Source: Rhodocyclaceae bacterium (GTDB taxonomy: Bacteria > Pseudomonadota > Gammaproteobacteria > Burkholderiales > Rhodocyclaceae). From it: a DNA stretch of 36,924 bases. Positions 25,121 through 33,263 of the stretch are shown in pieces. Numbering within the stretch: position 1 is the first letter of the stretch; each line of letters begins with the position of its first letter. Both the position numbers and the translations under genes were made by a program. The stretch covers positions 1 to 36,924 of the forward strand of contig JAGRFX010000016.1 in the NCBI GenBank assembly GCA_020445805.1, written 5' to 3'. The notes under the pieces were generated by a model. The model was not told the DNA's origin, made no database searches, and saw only the letters and a list, made by a program, of their open reading frames with translations.

Positions 25121-26686
25121 ATGCGCCCGACGACGATGTCCCGACCTCCCGCCCCTGCCCCCTGGCGCCTGATCGCCGTCGTCCATCTGCTGGCTTCCCT
25201 GGCCCTCCTGGCCTGGATCGCCATGGCGCAGCAGCCGACCGCCCTGCCCGACGCCGGCGGCCAACGGATCCGCTGCGTGTCCTACAGCCCCTTCTACCGA
25301 CCCGGCCTGTCACCCCTCGACGCGGCAGCCCACGTCTCGCCGGACGAGATCCGCAGCGACCTGGCGGCCCTGGCGGCGATGACCGGCTGCGTGCGCACCT
25401 ATGCCGTGAACCAGGGCCTCGATGCGGTCCCGGACGCGGCCCGCGCGCTGGGCATGGAAGTGCTGCTGGGCGCCTGGATCGGACGGGATCCGGCGGCCAA
25501 TGCGCGCGAGGTCGAGCGGGTCATCGAACTGGCCAACGCCTATCCGGGCACGGTCCGGGGCGTGGTGGTCGGCAACGAGGTCCTGTTGCGTGGTGAGCAG
25601 GATGCCGAGGCGCTGGCCCGCTGGCTCGGGCGCGTCCGCGCCGGCGTCCGGGTGCCGGTCACCTATGCGGACGTCTGGGAGTTCTGGCTGCGCCATCCCG
25701 AGCTCGCGGCATCGGTCGATTTCGTGACCATTCACATCCTGCCGTTCTGGGAAGACCAGCCCGTCGGCGTGGTTCAGGCCGTAGAGCACGTGGCGGACAT
25801 CCGCCGGCAGGTCGCCGATCGGTTCGGCAAGCCGATCCTGATCGGCGAGACCGGCTGGCCATCCGAGGGGCGTCAACGGGAGGGCGCAGCGCCGGGGCGC
25901 GTCGCCGAAGCGCGCTTCGTGCGCGAACTCCTGCTGCGGGCCAACCGGGAGGGATGGGACTACAACCTCATCGAAGCCTTCGACCAGCCCTGGAAGCGCC
26001 GGCTGGAAGGGACGGTCGGGGGCCACTGGGGCATCCTCGACGTGACCGGCAATGCCAAGTTCCCGCTCGATGGGCCCCTCAGCGAACGCGCCGGCTGGGG
26101 CCTGCCGCTGCTGACCGCACTGCTCGGCGCCGTCCTGCTGGTACTGGTGGCGCTCGGCCGCCGCCGGCCGCCGGCGCAGTGCCTGGCGTGGGGGCTGGTC
26201 GGCCTGTGGGGTGGACTCTGCGGCGGGATGGCAATCGAGCACGCACAGGTCGCCTGGCGCGACGCGCGCGAGGCGCTGGTCCTTGGCGGGGTGCTCTGTC
26301 TGGGCCCACTGTGGTTGCTGCTGGCGGCCGCGGGTGTCCCCGGCCGATGGCGCGAGGGGCTCCGGATGGTGATCCTGTTTTGTGCTGCAACAGCCGCGCT
26401 CTGGCTGGCGGTGGATCCGCGCTACCGGGACTTTCCGTGGTGGCTGTATGCGGGCGTTGCGCCGGCGCTCGCCTTGATACGGCCCGAAACCGACCGTCGG
26501 TCGTCGGGCCTCCTGGCGATGGTGCTGGTGATCGCGGGCGTGGCCCGAGCGGTCCCCGAGCCGGGCAATCCGGAGGCGCTGGGCTGGCTAGTGCTGTGCC
26601 TGTTGCTGGCGGCGGGCGGATGGCCGCCGCGCGAGCAGCAGGAGGGCGAGCAGGGCGGCGACGGAGGCGGGTTCCACGTTGTATAG
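25121..26686 (+). CDS. GH17-like beta-1,3-glucan-active membrane enzyme (likely glucanosyltransferase)
   Basis: 521 residues: an N-terminal signal anchor (about 12-35), a GH17 TIM barrel (about 45-320), then about six hydrophobic segments to about residue 500. GH17 catalytic residues are visible: acid/base Glu in VVVGNEVLLR and nucleophile Glu in LIGETGWPSEG, with YNLIEAFDQPWKR near the barrel end. Proteobacterial GH17 domains of this sort are known as beta-1,3-glucan transglycosylases working with NdvB-type synthases. The NdvB-like gene lies 0.5 kb downstream with a related GH17 domain, so the two probably modify the same glucan. Starts at 25121 or 25136 (both ATG) lack clear ribosome sites. 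Its last 99 bases overlap an opposing gene. Confidence 0.88.
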   Translation: MRPTTMSRPPAPAPWRLIAVVHLLASLALLAWIAMAQQPTALPDAGGQRIRCVSYSPFYRPGLSPLDAAAHVSPDEIRSDLAALAAMTGCVRTYAVNQGLDAVPDAARALGMEVLLGAWIGRDPAANAREVERVIELANAYPGTVRGVVVGNEVLLRGEQDAEALARWLGRVRAGVRVPVTYADVWEFWLRHPELAASVDFVTIHILPFWEDQPVGVVQAVEHVADIRRQVADRFGKPILIGETGWPSEGRQREGAAPGRVAEARFVRELLLRANREGWDYNLIEAFDQPWKRRLEGTVGGHWGILDVTGNAKFPLDGPLSERAGWGLPLLTALLGAVLLVLVALGRRRPPAQCLAWGLVGLWGGLCGGMAIEHAQVAWRDAREALVLGGVLCLGPLWLLLAAAGVPGRWREGLRMVILFCAATAALWLAVDPRYRDFPWWLYAGVAPALALIRPETDRRSSGLLAMVLVIAGVARAVPEPGNPEALGWLVLCLLLAAGGWPPREQQEGEQGGDGGGFHVV

Positions 26687-26980
26687 CACCATGCCGGCGA
26701 TGCCGAGGATCCAGGCCGACCAGGCCGCCAGGCGCCAGTGCGCCACCAGCCCCAGTCCCGCCGAGCCCACCGCGATCCAGCCCAGGTAGCCACCGACGAA
26801 GCTCCGGACCACCGCTTCGCGCGCCACCAGGGCCGTGCCGCAGGCCGCGTCCCTCAGCCCGCTGCAGGCCACCACGAGACTTTCATTCTCGACCAGCCCG
26901 AGCCGTGCCAGCAGCGCCAACAGCAGTGCCAGTACCGCGACGAGCATGATCCCCACCATGTTTCTGGCGTCCGCGGTCAT
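26588..26980 (-). CDS. Small hypothetical inner-membrane protein, tail-to-tail overlap with GH17-like gene
   Basis: 130 residues with four hydrophobic stretches (MVGIMLVAVLALLLALLARLG, YLGWIAVGSAGLGLVAHW, WSAWILGIAGMVLYN, VAALLALLLLA) and a basic Arg/Gln tail. ATG 26980 has a strong AAGGAG site six bases upstream, which argues for a real gene. Two cysteines flank an external loop (VVACSGLRDAACGTALV). It runs against the GH17-like gene and overlaps its end by 99 bases. It is divergent from the NdvB-like gene, with an inverted repeat between them. No family recognised; location suggests involvement with glucan synthesis. Confidence 0.7.
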   Translation of the reverse strand: MTADARNMVGIMLVAVLALLLALLARLGLVENESLVVACSGLRDAACGTALVAREAVVRSFVGGYLGWIAVGSAGLGLVAHWRLAAWSAWILGIAGMVLYNVEPASVAALLALLLLARRPSARRQQQAQH

Positions 26981-27001
26981 GCGTTCTCCTTGCCGTATTG
27001 T

Positions 27002-27032
27002 GCAGTGCAATCTCTGTTACGAAATGCACTGC
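27002..27032. repeat. Inverted repeat GCAGTGCA-N15-TGCACTGC in the divergent spacer before the glucan synthase
   Basis: Perfect eight-base arms at 27002-27009 and 27025-27032. It lies between the divergent starts of the small membrane protein (26980) and the NdvB-like gene (27202). Placement and length suit a shared operator for a dimeric regulator, but the regulator is not evident. Confidence 0.5.
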
Positions 27033-27201
27033 CGGGGTCTGTCGCCCCAACGTAGAATCGCGCCGCGAAGGTGTCGGAATATGTCCCTGCTCCGCCCCGT
27101 GCAATGACAGGGCGGCAGGTTCCGGCGCGGATCGACCCGCATTCTCCGGCCAGTGGGTGGAGAGTGCAAGCATGATGACGTGCGACACGAGAGGTCGTTG
27201 G

Positions 27202-29844
27202 ATGAAGCAAGCCATGCGTTGGACGTGGCGCCTGGTGGCGGCGCTGCTGGTGGCCGCTCTGGTGGGCTATCTGCAATACCTGATCTGGGGGTGGTCGAAC
27301 CGGGGCGTCAGCTTCGGTGACGCGGCGGGTGAGATCCACGGCTTCGCCTACAGCCCCTACCAGCGCAACCAGTGGCCGACGCGCGCCGAGTACCCGAGCA
27401 TGGAGCAGATCAGCACCGACCTGCTGCTGCTGTCCCGAAGCTCGCCGCGCATCCGCACCTACGGCGCCCTCGAGAACCCGTCCATCATCCCCCTCGCTGA
27501 GCTGCACGGTATGCGCGTCACCGCCGGGGCGTGGATCTCGGGTGACCACGGCAACAACATCAAGGAGCTCGGCGCGGCCATCGCGCAGGCGCGCGACTAT
27601 CGCCACGTGGACCGGGTGATGGTCGGCAACGAGGTGTTGCTGCGCAACGACCTGTCAGTCGAGCAGCTGATTGTGTATCTGGATGTCGCGCGCAAGCAGC
27701 TGGCCGGCACCGGCAAGGGGGTGTCCACTGCCGAACCGTGGCACGTCTGGCTGAAGCATCCCGAGCTGGCCGAGCACGTGGACTACGTGACCGTCCACCT
27801 TCTGCCCTTCCACGAAGGCATCCCGGTCGAGCAGGCGGTCGGCTACGCGATGCAGCGCTACGACGAACTGGTGGCCGCCTTCCCCGGCAAGCGGATCGTC
27901 ATCGGCGAGATCGGCTGGCCCAGCCGCGGGCCCGAAATCGGTGCGGCCGAAGCCAGCGTGGCGGGCGAAGCCCGCTTCATCCGCGAATTCCTCCCCCTCG
28001 CCCGCGAGCGCGGACTCGACTACTACCTGATGGAAGCCTTCGACCAGCCCTGGAAAGTGGACCTCGAGGGCTGGGCGGGTCCCTACTGGGGCCTCTTCAA
28101 AGCCGACCGCACGCCGAAGTTTCCCCTCGATGGTCTGGTGCTGAACGACATCCGCTGGGAGCAGAAGGCGATCACCGCGGTCAAGATCGCCTTCGTACCG
28201 ATGTTCCTGGTGGCCCTGTTCCTGCGTGGCTGGGGCGCCCGGGGCCGGCTGTGGCTGGCGGCCCTGATCCAGGCCTGCATCTCGGTCTTCGTGGTGAGTC
28301 TCAACGTGCCGGAGGACTACTACCTGACCGACAACGCGCAGATCGGCCTGATGCTGCTGATGGGCGCCGCGGGGCTGACCGCGGCCGTGCTGCTGGCCCA
28401 TGGCTTCGAGTTCGGCGAGGTCATGTTCAAGGGGCGCTGGCGGCGTCGCTTCGGGCCGCGTACGCCGCTGCCCGCGGCCGAGGAGCCGTTCGTATCGGTC
28501 CACCTGGCCTGCTACAGCGAGCCGCCCGAGATGGTGATCGCCACGATCGAGAGTCTGGCCCGCCTCAACTACACCAATTTCGAGGTGCTGGTGGTGGATA
28601 ACAACACCACCGACGAGAGCCTGTGGAAGCCGGTCGAGGCCTACATGGCGGGCCTGGGGCCCAATTTCCGCTTCTTCCACCTGCCGAAATGGCCCGGATT
28701 CAAGGCCGGCGCCCTCAATTTCGCGCTCGAGCAGACCGATCCGCGCGCCGAGGTGGTGGGCGTGGTCGATGCGGACTACGTGGTCGAACCCGACTGGCTG
28801 GCGGTGCTCGTACCCCACTTCACGGATTCGCCGGACGTGGCCGTGGTCCAGGCACCGCAGGCCCACCGCGACTGGGAGAACCAGGCCTTCCGGCGGATGT
28901 GCAACTGGGAGTTCGACGGCTTCTTCCGGATCGGCATGCACCACCGCAACGAGCGCAATGCGCTGATCCAGCACGGCACCATGACCCTGGTGCGCCGCGA
29001 GGCGCTGGCCAGCCACGGTGGCTGGTCGGAGTGGTGCATCTGCGAGGACACGGAGCTCGGGCTGCGCCTCATCAAGCAGGGGCTCGACACCCGCTATGTG
29101 GATCACGTGCTCGGCCGTGGCCTGACGCCCTCCGACTTCGCCGCCATCAAGACACAGCGTTTCCGCTGGGCCTTCGGCGCGATGCAGATCCTGAAGCACC
29201 ACCTGCCGTCCCTGCTGGGTGCCGGGCGGCTGACGCTGGCCCAGCGCTATCACTTCCTGACCGGCTGGTTCCAGTGGCTCGGCGATGCGCTGCAGCTGGT
29301 GTTCGTCTTCGCCAGCCTGGCCTGGACCTTCGGGATCCTGATGTATCCGAAATCCTTCAGCCTGCCGGTGGTGACCCTGGCTCTGCCGGTGCTCGGGTTC
29401 ATGGTGTTCAAGGCGGCGCTCGGCCCGGTCCTCTACCGGCGCACGATGGCCTGCCCGTGGATCGACATCCTGGGCGCTTCGGTGCTTTCGGTCGGCATGT
29501 CGCATGCCATCGCGCGCGGGATCTTCGCCGGCATCTTCAAGCGTCGGGGCGAGTTCGTGCGCACGCCGAAGAGCTGGAAGGAAAAGGGCAAGCTGGCCTT
29601 CTTTTCGCCGATCCGCGAGGAGGTGGGCCTGCTGATCGCGCTGGTCCTGGCCGCGCTGGCCCTAGTCTGGCTGCATGATGCCCAGGGCCTGGAATCGCGG
29701 ATCTGGGTCGGCATCCTGCTGATGCAGACGATCCCCTATGTGGGTGCCATACTGTGCCAGGTGGCGGCCTATCTCCCGGAGCGCCCCATTGCGGCCACCA
29801 CGGCCGAGGCGGGGTCGGGCCAAGGGGTCGCCCACGGGTTGTAG
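27202..29844 (+). CDS. NdvB-like beta-glucan synthase: GH17 domain fused to processive GT2 glycosyltransferase
   Basis: 880 residues. ATG 27202 has GAGAGG seven bases upstream and starts at the signal anchor (MKQAMRWTWRLVAALLVAAL); ATG 27172 is possible. A periplasmic GH17 domain (about 50-320) has VMVGNEVLLR and VIGEIGWPSRG, so both catalytic Glu are kept. After two or three helices comes a cytoplasmic GT2 domain (about 420-680) with GVVDADYVVEPDW (DxD), CICEDTELGLRL (catalytic Asp) and TQRFRWAFGAMQ (QxxRW), then several more helices. This matches Pseudomonas and Bradyrhizobium NdvB, which make cyclic or branched beta-1,3-glucans from UDP-glucose. Probable product is a periplasmic or exported glucan. 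A GT39-like gene follows 41 bases later. Confidence 0.93.
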   Translation: MKQAMRWTWRLVAALLVAALVGYLQYLIWGWSNRGVSFGDAAGEIHGFAYSPYQRNQWPTRAEYPSMEQISTDLLLLSRSSPRIRTYGALENPSIIPLAELHGMRVTAGAWISGDHGNNIKELGAAIAQARDYRHVDRVMVGNEVLLRNDLSVEQLIVYLDVARKQLAGTGKGVSTAEPWHVWLKHPELAEHVDYVTVHLLPFHEGIPVEQAVGYAMQRYDELVAAFPGKRIVIGEIGWPSRGPEIGAAEASVAGEARFIREFLPLARERGLDYYLMEAFDQPWKVDLEGWAGPYWGLFKADRTPKFPLDGLVLNDIRWEQKAITAVKIAFVPMFLVALFLRGWGARGRLWLAALIQACISVFVVSLNVPEDYYLTDNAQIGLMLLMGAAGLTAAVLLAHGFEFGEVMFKGRWRRRFGPRTPLPAAEEPFVSVHLACYSEPPEMVIATIESLARLNYTNFEVLVVDNNTTDESLWKPVEAYMAGLGPNFRFFHLPKWPGFKAGALNFALEQTDPRAEVVGVVDADYVVEPDWLAVLVPHFTDSPDVAVVQAPQAHRDWENQAFRRMCNWEFDGFFRIGMHHRNERNALIQHGTMTLVRREALASHGGWSEWCICEDTELGLRLIKQGLDTRYVDHVLGRGLTPSDFAAIKTQRFRWAFGAMQILKHHLPSLLGAGRLTLAQRYHFLTGWFQWLGDALQLVFVFASLAWTFGILMYPKSFSLPVVTLALPVLGFMVFKAALGPVLYRRTMACPWIDILGASVLSVGMSHAIARGIFAGIFKRRGEFVRTPKSWKEKGKLAFFSPIREEVGLLIALVLAALALVWLHDAQGLESRIWVGILLMQTIPYVGAILCQVAAYLPERPIAATTAEAGSGQGVAHGL

Positions 29845-29885
29845 GCGTACGGGCCGCACTCGGGGCGGCGCGATCGGGAGAGAGG

Positions 29886-31523
29886 ATGGATCAGGCAAGT
29901 GGTGCGCGACTCGGGCTTCCGGCGCTGGGCAGGCTGGACCTGCGTGCGCTGGCCCGTCCCGCCGCGCTGGCCCTGGGCGCGTTCGCCGTGCTCTTCCTGG
30001 CCCTGACCTGGAACCGCTATGGCCTCGCCAGCGGCGAGGCCGAGCGCCAGATGTACGGCCGGCAGTTGCTCGACTTCTACCGGTTCGGCTTCACCGGTTC
30101 GGCGCTGCAGCACCTCGAGGCCGTCCAGACCGGTGGGCTCTTCGATCTCTTCGCCGCCCTGCTCGAGCTGGTCTGGCACGGCAGCGTGTGGGATCTGCGA
30201 CACCTGCTCAGCGGTCTGGCGGGCCTCGCCGGCCTGCTCGCCGTGTGGCGCCTGGCGCGCCTGCTGGCTGGCGAGGTGGCCGCCCTACTGGCGACCGTTA
30301 TTCTCTGCCTGACCGGGTCCTGGAGCGGTGCGATGTTCACGCACACACTCGAGATTCCGCTCGCCGCTGCGCTGGTCTGGGCCCTCTACCTCCAGACCTG
30401 TCTGGTGGCGGAACAGCCGGCCTTCCGGCGCGGCACGGTGTGGGGCCTGGGCTTCGCCGCTGGCCTGGCCTTCGGCGTGGGCGACGGCGCCTGGCTCGTG
30501 CCCCTGTCCCTGCTGATCACCCTGCTGGTGGTGTCGCATCGACGCGCCGAGTCGCCGTTGAAATCCCTGCCGGGCCAGTTGCGCGCGCTGCTGCCTGCGG
30601 CCCTCCTCGCCGCCGCGATCGCGCTTCTGGGGCGGCCCGCCGTGGTGCTCGGTCCACTCCAGTCCCTCTTCCTGCCCGCCGGGCCGGCCGGGGTCACCTC
30701 CGTTGTGCCGACCCTGGTGGATGGCTCGCTGCTGATGAGCAACGAGGTGCCGCGCAGCTACCTGCACGAGTATCTGGTCGTCAAATTGCCCGAGCTGATG
30801 CTGATCGGCCTTGCGCTGGCCCTCGGCGGCCGTCCCTGGCAGGTCGGCGGCGGCGCTTCGGAACATGAGCGACGCCGGCGCTCGCGTCACGCGCATCCGA
30901 TGCATCTGCCGCTGGTGCTGGCCATCGTGCTGCCGATGGGTTACGCGTGGCTGTTCCGGCCCGCCCTCGCCGACGGGCTTCGTCAGTTCCTGTACCTGCT
31001 GCCGCCGATGGCCGTGGCTGCAGCCCTGGGCTGGCGCATGCTGTGGCAGACCGTCCGGGGCCAGTCGGTCGCGGCCTGGTCGCTGGCGATCGTGGTGAGC
31101 CTCCTGGCCGTCTCGCACGCGATCACGCTGATCCACCTTCACCCCTACGGCCATGCCTACTACAACAGTCTGGTGAGCGGGCTGCGCGGCGCGGCGCGGG
31201 GCTGGGTCCTCGACTACAGCGCCGCCAGCGTGCGCGAAGGTGCCGAGTACCTCAACCGCTGGGCCGCCATCGTCCCGCCTGCCAGCCGCGACCCGATTCC
31301 GGTGGCCGTGTGCGCCGAACCTGCCCAGGCGCGGGCCTGGCTGTCGCCGCGCTTCGAGGTGGTCCGGGACCCCGCGCGGGCCGCCTTCGTGATTGCCAAC
31401 AGTCACCTGGGCTGCCTGGACGGCATCGGCGGCACACCGCTCTATACGGTGATGCGCCAGGGTGTCACGCTCGGGCAGGTCATCGACCGGCGCGGCCAGG
31501 TCCCGCAGGCCCTTCCCGGCTGA
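29886..31523 (+). CDS. GT39/ArnT-like (GT-C fold) membrane glycosyltransferase family protein
   Basis: 545-residue inner-membrane protein with about 11 helices followed by a soluble C-terminal part of about 110 residues. It resembles polyprenyl-phosphate-sugar-dependent GT-C enzymes: after the first helix comes a periplasmic loop with acidic residues (SGEAERQMYGRQLLDFYRFG), and later HLHPYGHAYYNSLVSG is a motif seen in bacterial GT39-like proteins. GGGAGAGAGG precedes ATG 29886 and only 41 bases separate it from the NdvB-like gene, so it is probably in the same operon. It may attach sugar to a lipid carrier, protein or glucan; the acceptor is unknown. It ends 13 bases before the convergent apbE gene. 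Confidence 0.8.
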   Translation: MDQASGARLGLPALGRLDLRALARPAALALGAFAVLFLALTWNRYGLASGEAERQMYGRQLLDFYRFGFTGSALQHLEAVQTGGLFDLFAALLELVWHGSVWDLRHLLSGLAGLAGLLAVWRLARLLAGEVAALLATVILCLTGSWSGAMFTHTLEIPLAAALVWALYLQTCLVAEQPAFRRGTVWGLGFAAGLAFGVGDGAWLVPLSLLITLLVVSHRRAESPLKSLPGQLRALLPAALLAAAIALLGRPAVVLGPLQSLFLPAGPAGVTSVVPTLVDGSLLMSNEVPRSYLHEYLVVKLPELMLIGLALALGGRPWQVGGGASEHERRRRSRHAHPMHLPLVLAIVLPMGYAWLFRPALADGLRQFLYLLPPMAVAAALGWRMLWQTVRGQSVAAWSLAIVVSLLAVSHAITLIHLHPYGHAYYNSLVSGLRGAARGWVLDYSAASVREGAEYLNRWAAIVPPASRDPIPVAVCAEPAQARAWLSPRFEVVRDPARAAFVIANSHLGCLDGIGGTPLYTVMRQGVTLGQVIDRRGQVPQALPG

Positions 31524-31536
31524 GGGGCGGCCGTCG

Positions 31537-32571
31537 TCAATCCACGACGCTGTCGGCGACCGTGTCGCCGTGGTATTCGAGCCGGCGATCGAGTTCGCGG
31601 GTCACCTCGATCCGGCCGCTGGCATCGACCCTGAGGACATTGCCGACCCCGTAGCGCCGCGCCAGCGCGCGCCAGTCGCTGCCGCCGATGAAGAGCGGCT
31701 TGCTGGCCACGTCCGACAGGGTGCCGGCCCCGGGCCGCGGTGTCACCAGGACCGATAGCGAGCGGGTCTCGCGGGACGGACGCCCGGAGCGGGGGTCGAG
31801 CAGGTGGCAGTAGCGGACGCCATCGACCTCGAAGTAGCGCTGATAGTCACCGGAGGTCCCGACCGCCTCGCCGTCGTAGAGGGGCATCGACGCCAGCACG
31901 CCGCCATCCCGGGGATGCTGGATGCCGATGCGCCAGGGCCGGTCGCCGTGGGCGCCGAGGGCCATGACATTGCCGCCGATGTTGATGAGGGCATTGCGGA
32001 TCCCCATGCCGCGCAGCAGGGTGTTGGCCCGGTCGAGCGCATACCCCTTGGCATAGCCGCCCAGGTCGAGCTGAACCAGCCGGTTGCGACTGCTGACCCT
32101 GCGGCCGTCGATCTCCAGGTCGCGAATCCCGGGATGCCGCGCAAGCAGTGCCTGGATCGCGCCCTCCTCGGGCAGCTTGGGACGGAAGGTGTCGGTGTGA
32201 AATCCCCAGAGCTCGATCAGTCGTCCGATGCCGGGGTCGAAAAGGCCCTCGCCGAGCGCGGACAGTCGCTGGGCATCGGTGAGCATCGCGGCCAGCTCCT
32301 CGGAGACCTCCATCGGTCGGCCATCCGCAATCGCGGCATTCAGTGCGGTGAGCTCCGACGGCTCCCAGGCATGGTAGGCGCGGTGCATGCGATCGAAGTC
32401 GCGCAGGACGGCCGCCAGTGCCTCGTGCGCCCCGTGTTCGTCCCGCCCGAAGACCACCACTTCGACCCGCGTACCGAAGACGTAGGATTCCTGGGCGTAG
32501 GTCCGCTCACGGCTGCAGCCCGACAGCAGCAGCGGGATCATCAACACGAGGAGCAGGTGGCGCACGGACAT
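31537..32571 (-). CDS. apbE: FAD:protein FMN transferase (ApbE), lipoprotein
   Basis: 344-residue periplasmic flavin transferase, which links FMN to Thr or Ser of target proteins such as NqrB/NqrC or RnfG. ATG 32571 starts a lipoprotein signal with the lipobox LLLSGC (Cys at about 18). Family motifs: YHAWEPSELTALN, LDLGGYAKGYALDRA, NIGGNVMALG, GTSGDYQRYFEVDG, YCHLLDPRSGRPS and the late metal-binding TLSDVASKPLFIGG, where most members have TADALATAL. No Nqr, Rnf or flavocytochrome gene is in the window to name its target. Confidence 0.95.
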   Translation of the reverse strand: MSVRHLLLVLMIPLLLSGCSRERTYAQESYVFGTRVEVVVFGRDEHGAHEALAAVLRDFDRMHRAYHAWEPSELTALNAAIADGRPMEVSEELAAMLTDAQRLSALGEGLFDPGIGRLIELWGFHTDTFRPKLPEEGAIQALLARHPGIRDLEIDGRRVSSRNRLVQLDLGGYAKGYALDRANTLLRGMGIRNALINIGGNVMALGAHGDRPWRIGIQHPRDGGVLASMPLYDGEAVGTSGDYQRYFEVDGVRYCHLLDPRSGRPSRETRSLSVLVTPRPGAGTLSDVASKPLFIGGSDWRALARRYGVGNVLRVDASGRIEVTRELDRRLEYHGDTVADSVVD

Positions 32572-32651
32572 GGAGGGATCATAGCCGAACCATGCTGCAC
32601 TGCCGAAAATGCGCCCCGGACGTCCGCCGGCGGCTACCCAGGGGGGCTGGC

Positions 32652-32912
32652 TCAGTCCGGTAGGCCGGGTCTGAGATGGGCGGGCAGCCGTCCGACGAGC
32701 CAGCCAACGACGAGCGGAATCAGGACCAGATCGTCCAGCACACCGACCACCGGGAGCGCCTCGGGGATCAGGTCGATGGGCGAGATCACGTAGAGCACCA
32801 GCAGCCCGACGGCAGGCCATAGCCAGCGCGGGCGATCCGGATGCCGGAGCGCGTTCCACAGGATGCGCAGATCGCTGCGGACCAGCGTGAAGAGGGCAAG
32901 GAGCTTGTTCAT
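32652..32912 (-). CDS. YkvA family (DUF1232) membrane protein
   Basis: 86-residue protein with the DUF1232 core LVLYVISPIDLIPEALPVVGVLDDLVLIPLVVGWLV, whose SPIDLIP and LDDL motifs are diagnostic. It has one or two hydrophobic helices and a charged N-terminus. ATG 32912 (MNKLLALFTLVRSDL) is preferred; an in-frame ATG at 32975 would add 21 Ala-rich residues. The function of the family is not established; members are small membrane-associated proteins in many bacteria. It is 80 bases upstream of apbE and 94 bases downstream of the Cys-rich protein, all on one strand. Confidence 0.88.
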   Translation of the reverse strand: MNKLLALFTLVRSDLRILWNALRHPDRPRWLWPAVGLLVLYVISPIDLIPEALPVVGVLDDLVLIPLVVGWLVGRLPAHLRPGLPD

Positions 32913-33006
32913 GGCCGCCCGGGCAGAGGCGTGGGTGCCTCGCAACGCAGATGCGGCCGCCGGTGCCGGTTTCAAGACCGGGCGCCAGCCCGGCTGCCCG
33001 GTGGGC

Positions 33007-33261
33007 TCAGCGGCAACTCATGCGGCCCGATTCCACATGCACCACGCACTGCAGGGCGCCGCACTGGCAGTTGGCGATATGGCTGGCCTGGCCGGCGCCC
33101 GCGCCCAGGGCCGTTGGCGCTGAGCAGGTGCAGGCCTGGGGCGCGAGAATCGGCTGAGGCACGGGCGGCATCGAGGGCTGGCCCGACACCGGCCGCTCCC
33201 CCTGGCCCCACGCCAGGGATGCGAACAGGATCGCCAGGCCGGCCAGGACGAGTCGACCCAT
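33007..33261 (-). CDS. Small Cys-rich exported hypothetical protein coupled to argC
   Basis: 84 residues. The N-terminus MGRLVLAGLAILFASLAWGQG is a signal peptide. The mature protein is Pro-rich at first and then carries six cysteines in ACTCSAP, NCQCGALQC and MSCR, which suggests disulfides or metal binding in the periplasm. Its ATG lies two bases after the argC stop, so translation is coupled to that arginine-biosynthesis gene, an odd pairing. I do not recognise the family. Confidence 0.6.
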   Translation of the reverse strand: MGRLVLAGLAILFASLAWGQGERPVSGQPSMPPVPQPILAPQACTCSAPTALGAGAGQASHIANCQCGALQCVVHVESGRMSCR

Positions 33262-33263
33262 GC

